64,000 nucleotides of DNA, taken from CALCMJ01 sp964475415 (GTDB lineage: Bacteria > Bacteroidota > Bacteroidia > Chitinophagales > Saprospiraceae). The notes beneath the pieces are model-generated. The model was not told the origin of the DNA. It did not search any database and worked only from the letters and a program-made list of their open reading frames with translations. Shown piece by piece: positions 1-7,450 of the stretch. The first letter of the stretch is position 1. Every line of letters starts with the position of its first letter. The position numbers and the translations under genes were made by a program. Location of the stretch: the NCBI GenBank assembly GCA_964475415.1, contig CAYYWZ010000012.1:10390-74389 (forward strand), in the 5' to 3' direction.

Positions 1-290
1 AACCCTTCTTTCCTGACGAAAATATATTCAGCGCTTATGACTTACAAAAGTGGAAACCAAAACCAGATTTATTTTTACATGCTGCGAAAAAAATGAATAC
101 TATTCCTTCTAAATGTATCGTTATAGAGGATACCATATCTGGAGTAATGGGAGCCATAAACGCCAATATGGATGTACTTGCTTACAATCCTCATCAAGAT
201 ATTACTATGAAAAATACTAGCGCTAAAAACTTTACAACTATAGCGTCCCTTATGGACTATATCCTTCCTTTACAGTTAAATTATACTTAA
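1..290 (+). CDS. HAD-superfamily hydrolase, 3' end only
   Basis: The gene enters from the left edge; about 95 residues are visible, read in frame from base 3. They contain KPKPDLF, a form of HAD motif III, and IEDTISG, a form of motif IV whose acidic pair binds magnesium. This spacing is typical of the beta-phosphoglucomutase / phosphoglycolate phosphatase group of small-molecule phosphatases, so a cytoplasmic sugar-phosphate phosphatase or mutase is likely. The substrate cannot be told because the nucleophile motif and cap lie outside the window. The internal ATG at 93 is not the real start, since the motif III region lies upstream of it in the same frame. Confidence 0.8.
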   Translation, partial: PFFPDENIFSAYDLQKWKPKPDLFLHAAKKMNTIPSKCIVIEDTISGVMGAINANMDVLAYNPHQDITMKNTSAKNFTTIASLMDYILPLQLNYT

Positions 291-354
291 GGTGTAGAAA
301 AATGAGAAGCTAAAACTTTTTATCGTTATTTTTAACTAACTAATACAATCAGTT

Positions 355-1947
355 ATGAGATCTCTAATATATGTCTTTTGCATCCTTATCTGTTCTCTCC
401 CTAGTGCTGATGCACAAATTACATTCTCGGAGCATATAGCGCCTATTATTTATAAAAATTGTGGATCTTGCCATCGACCAGGTGAAATAGGTCCTATGAA
501 TTTGACGAATTATGATGAAGTAAAAAACTGGTCTACGATGATTAAGTATGTTACTTCTATAAAATATATGCCTCCATGGCAAGCTGATCCAGAATATTCT
601 AGATTTCAAGAAGAGAACTTTCTATCAGACGAAGAAATTCAAAACATAGCTGAATGGGTGGACAATGGAGCTCCAGAAGGTAACCCAGCTCTTGCACCTC
701 CTTTCCCAGACTATCCAGATGGTTCTTTATTAGGAACGCCTGACCTAGTCTTAGAGATGAGCCAGACTCATGTACATCCAGGAAACAATAGAGACTCTTA
801 CATGTACTTTGTCCTTCCTTCTGGATTGACTGAAGATAAAATAATTAAGGCGATAGAATTTAGAGCAGGTAACACTAAGATTGTTCACCATGCGCTCCTC
901 TTTGAGGATACAGAAGGAATTGCTGCTGCAACTGATGCAACTACACCCGAATATGGTTTTGAAGGTTTCGGAGGATTTGATGGTGGTGGAGAACTTGGTG
1001 TGCTAGATCAGAAACAATATCCTGGTTATGTCCCCGGACAGAAACCTATAAGATACCCCTTAGGCATAGGTCAGACATTAGCTGCAGGAGCAGACGTAGT
1101 TATCCAGATACATTATGCTCCCGGTTCTGTTCCAGAAACTGATAGAAGCAGTGTGAATATTTTCTTCGCAGACGAAGACGAGGAAATAGATAGGTTCGTA
1201 GAAGATTACATTATGTTACCGCTAAATCTTCCAGGTGGCTTTTTTAGTTTTTTCGTTGCTCCCGAACAAGTAAAAGAGTTTCATGGAACATGGACTGTAC
1301 AAGAACCAATAAGTCTTGTCGGCATATCACCGCATATGCACTTACTAGGACAAGACTGGACCGTATATATAGAGCATCAAGATGGCACAACTACTAATCT
1401 TATAAGTATACCTGAATGGGATTTTAATTGGCAAGGAAATTATTACTTTAATAAGTTTATAATTGCACAGCCTGGTGATGTAGTCCACGCTTTGGCAACC
1501 TACGACAACACTTCAGAAAATCCCTCTAATCCAAGTAGTCCTCCAAAGCTTATTAGCTGGGGAGAAAATACAGATGATGAGATGTATTACCTGCCCTTAT
1601 TATTTGTAGATTATAGAGATGGTGATGAAGATATTACTTTCGGTTCAGGAACAACGAGTACTGATGATCTAGACGATATCCTAACTAAAAATTATATCCT
1701 ACCTGTAAGTCCTAACCCGGTAGAAGGAATCGTAACGTCAGGATTCCAACTATCTTATGGAACCACCCTGCAGATTTCCCTAGTAGATATAAACGGCAAG
1801 ATTGTAAAAACTATTAGGAATGGAGAGTTCTATAATGCTGGTAGACACTTGCTAGAATTCGATTCCCAATCGCTAACTACTGGAACCTATTTTCTCCATC
1901 TTAGATCGAAACATTTTAACCTAACAGAAAAATTTATCAAAATATAA
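355..1947 (+). CDS. Secreted copper type II ascorbate-dependent monooxygenase-like protein with cytochrome c motif and T9SS sorting domain
   Basis: 530 residues. Residues 1-20 form a signal peptide ending ADAQ. A CGSCH haem c site lies at 36-40, with a MPP motif further on as a possible axial methionine. The middle and C-terminal parts resemble the two copper-binding domains of peptidylglycine hydroxylating monooxygenase: HH at 178-179 and H253 for one copper, H327-x-H329 and M410 for the other, so all six expected ligands are visible. The last 80 residues (PNP motif, a glycine-Thr-Tyr-Phe segment, final IKI) are a type A T9SS sorting domain. I infer an exported or cell-surface oxidase in which the haem could feed electrons to copper. 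The substrate is unknown. Confidence 0.8.
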   Translation: MRSLIYVFCILICSLPSADAQITFSEHIAPIIYKNCGSCHRPGEIGPMNLTNYDEVKNWSTMIKYVTSIKYMPPWQADPEYSRFQEENFLSDEEIQNIAEWVDNGAPEGNPALAPPFPDYPDGSLLGTPDLVLEMSQTHVHPGNNRDSYMYFVLPSGLTEDKIIKAIEFRAGNTKIVHHALLFEDTEGIAAATDATTPEYGFEGFGGFDGGGELGVLDQKQYPGYVPGQKPIRYPLGIGQTLAAGADVVIQIHYAPGSVPETDRSSVNIFFADEDEEIDRFVEDYIMLPLNLPGGFFSFFVAPEQVKEFHGTWTVQEPISLVGISPHMHLLGQDWTVYIEHQDGTTTNLISIPEWDFNWQGNYYFNKFIIAQPGDVVHALATYDNTSENPSNPSSPPKLISWGENTDDEMYYLPLLFVDYRDGDEDITFGSGTTSTDDLDDILTKNYILPVSPNPVEGIVTSGFQLSYGTTLQISLVDINGKIVKTIRNGEFYNAGRHLLEFDSQSLTTGTYFLHLRSKHFNLTEKFIKI

Positions 1948-1982
1948 GCTTTTAGTAGCTTCAAGCTATTGTAATAGAATCA

Positions 1983-2011
1983 GTCACTAAAGTAGTTTAG
2001 TGGCTTTTTTT
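1983..2011 (+). terminator. Rho-independent terminator after the monooxygenase gene
   Basis: A 9-bp stem (1983-1991 with 1996-2004, one T-G pair) encloses the loop gtag and is followed by seven T residues at 2005-2011. It separates the monooxygenase gene from gapA. Confidence 0.85.
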
Positions 2012-2090
2012 ATTGGAACTTTTGTATCTTCATATTACAAAACATTATATCAATATCCGATCTAATTATATTTAAAAAAAGAATAATCTA

Positions 2091-3083
2091 ATGGCAAAAA
2101 AGAGAATTGCAATCAATGGTTTTGGAAGAATAGGCAGACTGACATATAGAAATCTGTTATTAGACGAAAACGTAGAAGTTGTGGCAATAAATGATTTGAC
2201 AGATAATCATACATTGGCGCACCTTTTAAAGTTCGATAGTGCTCACGGAAGGCTTAATGCTGATATATCTGCTACAGATGATCATATTATTGTTAACGGC
2301 AATAAGATTCAAGCAACAGCAGAAAGAGACCCTGCTAAGTTGAATTGGGCGGAACTTAATATAGATACAGTTTTAGAGTGTACGGGTTTTTTCAGAACAA
2401 AAGAAAAAGCTGCTTTGCATGTACAAGCAGGCGCTAAAAAAGTAATTATTTCTGCACCTGCTAAGGGTGATGGGGTTACAACTGTTGTTCTAGGTGTAAA
2501 TACAGAAGCTTCTGAGACTGACAACACGGTTATGTCTAATGCAAGTTGCACAACTAACTGTTTAGCTCCTGTAGTAAAAGTGATAGATGAAAACTTCGGT
2601 TTTGTACAAGGATCACTTACAACTACTCATGCATATACCTCAGATCAAAAAATTCAGGACGCACCTCACAGTGATCTTAGAAGAGCTAGAGCGGCAGCTT
2701 ATAATATCGTACCTACTACCACTGGTGCGGCTAACGCTGTTGGAAAAGTATATCCTAAGGTTGCAGGGAAGATGTTTGCGATTGCAGTAAGGGTTCCTGT
2801 AATAACTGGTTCTATGATAGAGCTTAATGTTCTTGTAGAAAAAGAAGTTACTGCGGAACAAATCAATGAGGCATTCCAGAAAGCTTCAAGTAGTCATCTA
2901 AAAGGTGTGATGGAGTATTCTACTGATCCACTCGTTTCTTCAGACATCGTAGGAAATAAGCACTCTTGTATTTTCGATTCTCTTATGACTCAGTCTATGG
3001 GGAAAATGATCAAAGTAGTAGCTTGGTATGATAATGAAGCAGGTTACTCAGCAAGATTAGCGGATTTAGCTGCAAGAATATAA
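2091..3083 (+). CDS. gapA: Glyceraldehyde-3-phosphate dehydrogenase, type I
   Basis: Converts glyceraldehyde 3-phosphate, NAD and phosphate to 1,3-bisphosphoglycerate in cytoplasmic glycolysis. The 330 residues match the usual family length. The NAD-binding GFGRIGR begins at residue 10, the catalytic cysteine is C153 in SCTTNC, and the activating histidine is H180 in TTTHAYT. WYDNEAGYS near the end is the expected C-terminal signature. pgk, the next enzyme of the pathway, starts 11 bases downstream, so the two are probably cotranscribed. No second copy is seen in the window. Confidence 0.98.
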   Translation: MAKKRIAINGFGRIGRLTYRNLLLDENVEVVAINDLTDNHTLAHLLKFDSAHGRLNADISATDDHIIVNGNKIQATAERDPAKLNWAELNIDTVLECTGFFRTKEKAALHVQAGAKKVIISAPAKGDGVTTVVLGVNTEASETDNTVMSNASCTTNCLAPVVKVIDENFGFVQGSLTTTHAYTSDQKIQDAPHSDLRRARAAAYNIVPTTTGAANAVGKVYPKVAGKMFAIAVRVPVITGSMIELNVLVEKEVTAEQINEAFQKASSSHLKGVMEYSTDPLVSSDIVGNKHSCIFDSLMTQSMGKMIKVVAWYDNEAGYSARLADLAARI

Positions 3084-3094
3084 TAGTAATACAA

Positions 3095-4297
3095 ATGAAT
3101 CAACTGGATTTCTCTGGCAAACGTGCACTTGTAAGAGTAGATTTTAATGTACCCATCAACGGTGCAGGTGAGGTAACTGACAACACAAGAATTTTAAAAG
3201 CAGTTCCTACTATCAAGGCTATCATAGATGGCGGAGGTAGTGCTGTGTTAATGTCTCACTTAGGCAGACCCCTCAGAAAAAAAAATGAGGATGGATCTAT
3301 CAATAAGACAAAATTCTCTTTGGGTCAAGTTGTCAAAGAACTTTCTGCCCTACTAGGAACTGAAGTACAATTTTCCTCAGATTGTGTGGGACACGAAGCT
3401 ATACAAAAGTCTACTGCGCTTAGACCTGGCGAGGTACTTTTGCTAGAGAATACCAGATTCTACCCTGAAGAAAAAGCTGGTGATGAAGAATTTGCAGCCA
3501 GACTTTCTAAACATGGAGATATCTATATAAATGATGCTTTTGGGACAGCCCATAGAGCTCATGCTTCTACGACTACAGTTGCAAGGTTTTTTAAAAGCGA
3601 AGACAAATCAGCAGGCTTATTACTTAGTGCAGAAATCGAAAACGCTCAGAAAGTTCTCAATAGTCCTAAGCGTCCTTGTACCGCCATATTAGGAGGTGCT
3701 AAAGTTTCTGACAAAATCAAACTGATAGAAAAATTGATAGACTTCGCAAACTATATTCTTATAGGAGGTGGAATGAGTTATACTTTTATCAAAGCCATGG
3801 GCGGGAGTGTAGGTGATTCTCTTTGCGAGGATGAATATATCGACCTAGCAAAAGAGTTAATACAAAAAGCTAAAGATCAGAATGTAGATCTTATAATTCC
3901 TACAGATACGGTAACAGCAACTGGATTTTCTAATGATGCCTATGCAGGTGTTGTCAAAAGTATAGAAATCCCTGATGGTCAGATGGGTCTAGATATAGGT
4001 CCAAAAGCTATAGAACACTATAGCTCTATCTTAGCCTCATCTAAAACAATAATCTGGAATGGCCCAGTAGGTGTTTTCGAAATGGAAAAATTTTCGAAAG
4101 GTACTTTTGCTATCGCGCAAGCAGTAGCTGATGCTACCAGTAATGGTGCTTTTTCTCTTATCGGTGGAGGTGATTCTGTATCCGCCGTAAACAAAAGTGG
4201 ACTTGCAGATAAGGTAAGTTTTATCTCTACAGGCGGCGGTGCAATGTTAGAATTCTTAGAAGGAAAAACATTACCAGGAATCGCAGCTCTAAAATAA
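3095..4297 (+). CDS. pgk: Phosphoglycerate kinase
   Basis: Transfers the acyl phosphate of 1,3-bisphosphoglycerate to ADP, the first ATP-yielding step of glycolysis. The 400 residues are full length. RVDFNVPI near residue 14 and SHLGRP near 55 belong to the substrate-binding N domain; AILGGAKVSDKI in the middle and GGGDSVSAV near 350 belong to the nucleotide-binding C domain. It lies 11 bases after gapA on the same strand with no terminator between, which supports one operon for two consecutive glycolytic steps. Confidence 0.98.
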   Translation: MNQLDFSGKRALVRVDFNVPINGAGEVTDNTRILKAVPTIKAIIDGGGSAVLMSHLGRPLRKKNEDGSINKTKFSLGQVVKELSALLGTEVQFSSDCVGHEAIQKSTALRPGEVLLLENTRFYPEEKAGDEEFAARLSKHGDIYINDAFGTAHRAHASTTTVARFFKSEDKSAGLLLSAEIENAQKVLNSPKRPCTAILGGAKVSDKIKLIEKLIDFANYILIGGGMSYTFIKAMGGSVGDSLCEDEYIDLAKELIQKAKDQNVDLIIPTDTVTATGFSNDAYAGVVKSIEIPDGQMGLDIGPKAIEHYSSILASSKTIIWNGPVGVFEMEKFSKGTFAIAQAVADATSNGAFSLIGGGDSVSAVNKSGLADKVSFISTGGGAMLEFLEGKTLPGIAALK

Positions 4298-4387
4298 AAC
4301 ACTCTAATGTCTTAGAAACATTAAGTATTGACAAGCACTTTTTTGTAACTTATCGTTTAGAGATCATACGTTTACAACAAACATAAT

Positions 4388-5140
4388 ATGAAACAGTACT
4401 TTTCTTTATTCGCTCTCCTTTTTATAACAAGTCTTTGTCTAGCGCAAGATTCAAGGTACAGCGATGATATAAAGTATAACTTCCTAGGTGTATCTGTGTC
4501 TTATGGAATTAATAATACTGCTGGAGATATCTCTGACAGATTCGGCAGACACAGCGAAGCTGGTATAGGTTTTGAATACCATATTCCGAAAAAAGATATA
4601 ATCTTATATACAGAAGCAAAGTTGCTCTTCGGTGACAGAGTCAAAGAACAGACTGTAACTAATCTATTGACAGAAACAGGAAACATCCTAGGCAGTGACG
4701 GAAGGTTTGCGAATATATTCTTTAGAATGAGAGGTCATTACATAGGACTAGGTGTAGCTACAACCATCTTAACAGATGAGGTTGGAAAAGGATTACGTCT
4801 CGGTGCATCCGTAGGTTTACTATCACACTTTATAAGAGTACAGGATGACTCTAATTCCTTACCACAAGTAAGCGGTGATTACGGCAAAGGATACGATAGG
4901 CTGACACGAGGTCCTTCCTTGAAACAACGTATTGGATATAATTATGTCAATAAGGCTAGAAAAGTTTTCTTATCTATCGCATTAGAAATTACCGAGGCTT
5001 TTACCTCAGGTCAGAGACCACTAAATTTTGACACTGGCACCGCTGATAATTCTAGTAGATTAGATATCCTCTATGGACTCAATGTAAAATATACACTACC
5101 ATTAAGATCATATGCTCCAGCTGGAGAAATCTATTACTAA
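4388..5140 (+). CDS. Exported protein of unknown function, probably outer-membrane beta-barrel
   Basis: 250 residues with a clear signal peptide (residues 1-19, cut after SLCLA). The mature part is rich in alternating polar and aromatic or hydrophobic residues and in glycine, the pattern of an outer-membrane beta-barrel, and ends in IYY, an aromatic terminus common in such barrels. I recognise no named family. Its stop codon overlaps the start of the Kdo transferase gene by one base (TAATG), so the two are translationally coupled, which hints at a role in the outer membrane or lipopolysaccharide. That role is inference from context only. Confidence 0.6.
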   Translation: MKQYFSLFALLFITSLCLAQDSRYSDDIKYNFLGVSVSYGINNTAGDISDRFGRHSEAGIGFEYHIPKKDIILYTEAKLLFGDRVKEQTVTNLLTETGNILGSDGRFANIFFRMRGHYIGLGVATTILTDEVGKGLRLGASVGLLSHFIRVQDDSNSLPQVSGDYGKGYDRLTRGPSLKQRIGYNYVNKARKVFLSIALEITEAFTSGQRPLNFDTGTADNSSRLDILYGLNVKYTLPLRSYAPAGEIYY

Positions 5141-6354
5141 TGCTTAGCTTGTATACCATATTATGGTACACAGTACTCCCTGTAATTCGTCTTCTTTCAT
5201 TTACTAACTCCAAGTGGAAATCGTTTTTTACTTCCAGGGATTCTTTTATGTTTAAGAAACCTTCAACCAATAAACAAATTATTATAATCCATTGCGCTTC
5301 TGTAGGTGAATATGAACAAACCAAAATCATAGCACAAGGACTTATTTCTAATGGTTACTATGTTGTAATGAGTTTCTTTTCTCACTCTGCTTATGATTTA
5401 TTGCCAGAAGAAAACAACTACTACCATCAAAAAGTATATGCCCCTTTTGACATCCCTAAGGAAGTTCGTAATTTCTTAGAATGGCTCTCCCCTAGTCTTG
5501 TTATTTTTGTCAAATATGAGTTCTGGTATAACTGGATAAACATCTTAGACCAAAAACAGATACCCTTTCTATATGTTTCTGTTAATCTTAAAAATAAAGA
5601 TAAATATTTTCGGTTCCCACTATGGTCCCTTTTTAAGTTTACTAGAAAAGCATCGCATCTTTTTGTCCAGAACCAAGCCACAAAGGAGAAACTTATGAGC
5701 CATGACTATATGGAATGGCAACTCTCTGTTATTGGAGATAATCGAGTAGAATCGATATTATCCGATAAGAAAAAGGAAATAACTTTTACTTTCTTAGAAA
5801 CTGAAAAAAGATTTGTATTTATCTACGGGAGTATCTACGAAGAAGAAATAGAAATGATCAATCAAAATATCAGTTCATTTCCTGATGCTTTACATTTAAT
5901 CTTTCCTCATGAATTAGACGAAAAAAACATTGACATAATAACAACTCAATTAAACGGGGAAATAGAATACTACGAGGAACATAAGTCATTCCATTCCAAT
6001 ATAATTATTTTCCCTTTACCAGGATTATTGAAGCATTGCTATAGATATGGTAGCATGGCATATATAGGCGGAGGCTTTGGTAGAAGTATACATAATATTG
6101 TGGAAGCTCTAGCTCATAAATGTCCTGTTACCATAGGGCCAAATCATGTTGGGTTCGAGGAGATAGATGAGTTATCTAGTTCAAACTATATAGAGATAAT
6201 CGAAAACAAAGAAAAATTTGTGCCTACTGTAAGGAAATTAGTAGATAGAATCGCTGAGGAAGAAATGGATCATAAGCAAGTAAATGATTACTTTCGCAGA
6301 TATGCTGATAGCTCCAAAAGGGTTATGGACTTTGTAGAAAAATTACTTAAATGA
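5140..6354 (+). CDS. waaA: 3-deoxy-D-manno-octulosonic acid (Kdo) transferase
   Basis: Adds Kdo from CMP-Kdo to the lipid A precursor at the inner membrane, starting the lipopolysaccharide core. The 404 residues are near the normal family length. An N-terminal hydrophobic anchor is followed by HCASVGEYEQ, where E57 is the expected catalytic base. The C-terminal half carries the GGGFGRSIHNIVEAL and GPNH segments of the CMP-sugar-binding domain of family 30 glycosyltransferases. It overlaps the previous gene by one base and the next by four bases (ATGA), forming a tight three-gene operon. Confidence 0.93.
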   Translation: MLSLYTILWYTVLPVIRLLSFTNSKWKSFFTSRDSFMFKKPSTNKQIIIIHCASVGEYEQTKIIAQGLISNGYYVVMSFFSHSAYDLLPEENNYYHQKVYAPFDIPKEVRNFLEWLSPSLVIFVKYEFWYNWINILDQKQIPFLYVSVNLKNKDKYFRFPLWSLFKFTRKASHLFVQNQATKEKLMSHDYMEWQLSVIGDNRVESILSDKKKEITFTFLETEKRFVFIYGSIYEEEIEMINQNISSFPDALHLIFPHELDEKNIDIITTQLNGEIEYYEEHKSFHSNIIIFPLPGLLKHCYRYGSMAYIGGGFGRSIHNIVEALAHKCPVTIGPNHVGFEEIDELSSSNYIEIIENKEKFVPTVRKLVDRIAEEEMDHKQVNDYFRRYADSSKRVMDFVEKLLK

Positions 6355-7310
6355 ATTTAGACTTTTCAGATCTACATATCTTGGTTATAGGTGATTCTAT
6401 GATAGATAAGTTTGTATATGGTCGCTCAGAAAGACTATCTCCAGAAGCGCCTGTACCAGTGATGCTTCCAGAACGAGAAGAATACAATCTAGGAGGTGCA
6501 GCTAATGTAGTTTGTAATTTATTAGAATTAGGAGCAAAGGCTAGTCTGATTAGCCTTGTCGGCGAGGATGATGAAGGAAAATTATTAAGAAAACTTCTTG
6601 ATGAAAAACCTGTAGATAGTTTTCATTTACAGGTAGATAGCAGCCGCAAAACAACTACTAAGACACGTCTCATAATAAATGAAAAGCAAGTATTAAGGAT
6701 AGATCAAGAAGACACCCACGAAATAGAGAAAGAGCAAGAAAACTTAATATTAGAAGCGATTTCAGCATATTTTTCTGACAAAAATTACGATGCTGTAATC
6801 CTTCAAGATTACAATAAGGGAATACTAACAGAGCATCTAATCACCAGTTGTATTACAATTTGTAATAGTAAAAATATCCCCGTGCTTGTAGATCCAAAGC
6901 ACAATCACTTCTTCTCATTCGAGGGATGCGAGGTATTTAAACCTAATATAAAAGAGCTTAGGCATATATTGCAAGAAGATATAGAGATAACTAAAGATGC
7001 TTTAGACCTAGCTATTGCCAAAGTAAGAGAACAGATTTCATGTAAAATCATCATTGTGACCCTTTCTGATAAAGGAGCTTACTATCACGATGGTCAAAGT
7101 TCCGGGATTATAGCAACAGAAATATTAAAATCGGTGGATGTAAGTGGTGCTGGAGATACTTTTATAAGTATGTTTTGCCTATTATTTTCAAAAAAACACT
7201 CTTTACACAAGGCATTAGAAATCAGCAACTTAACTGCTGGAATCGCATGTACAAAGGCCAATGTCGTAGCAATAAACCTATCAGAAGTATCAAAACTAAT
7301 AAGGTCTTAG
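6351..7310 (+). CDS. rfaE1: D-glycero-beta-D-manno-heptose-7-phosphate kinase (RfaE1 / HldE domain I)
   Basis: PfkB-family sugar kinase of 319 residues that phosphorylates heptose 7-phosphate at C1 in the ADP-heptose pathway. Diagnostic segments are the N-terminal GDSMIDKFVYG, the RLSPEAPVPV stretch typical of RfaE, and DVSGAGDTF with catalytic D269. The second (nucleotidyltransferase) domain of bifunctional HldE is absent, so the ADP-heptose synthase must be encoded elsewhere. It overlaps waaA by four bases, so core sugar synthesis and Kdo transfer are coexpressed. Confidence 0.9.
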   Translation: MNLDFSDLHILVIGDSMIDKFVYGRSERLSPEAPVPVMLPEREEYNLGGAANVVCNLLELGAKASLISLVGEDDEGKLLRKLLDEKPVDSFHLQVDSSRKTTTKTRLIINEKQVLRIDQEDTHEIEKEQENLILEAISAYFSDKNYDAVILQDYNKGILTEHLITSCITICNSKNIPVLVDPKHNHFFSFEGCEVFKPNIKELRHILQEDIEITKDALDLAIAKVREQISCKIIIVTLSDKGAYYHDGQSSGIIATEILKSVDVSGAGDTFISMFCLLFSKKHSLHKALEISNLTAGIACTKANVVAINLSEVSKLIRS

Positions 7311-7377
7311 AAGAGACTTTGATAAAAATTCCTATTTTTTAGATGATTTATAAGAATGTATAACAAAATCTTTTTAT

Positions 7378-7410
7378 TATTTTTGGACTATCTGTCTTAC
7401 ATTGTAAGAC
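7378..7410 (+). promoter_or_regulatory. -7 element and leader palindrome ahead of the PA-domain gene
   Basis: TATTTTTG at 7378-7385 fits the Bacteroidota -7 consensus TAnnTTTG and lies 65 bases before the ATG at 7451. No TTG was found at the usual -33 distance. Nine bases after it is a perfect inverted repeat, GTCTTAC-att-GTAAGAC (7394-7410), which would fall at or just after the start of transcription and could be an operator or a 5' hairpin. Confidence 0.4.
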
Positions 7411-7450
7411 TTTAAAAAAAACTTGATTAATAAATAAACTAGAACCTATT

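Noticed and set aside
2018..2032. TATCTTCA upstream of gapA as a -7 promoter box
   Set aside because: Resembles TAnnTTTG only partly (TTCA instead of TTTG) and has no -33 element at the right distance.
4300..4325. Weak hairpin after pgk as terminator
   Set aside because: A 6-bp AT stem with no T-run; not enough to call.
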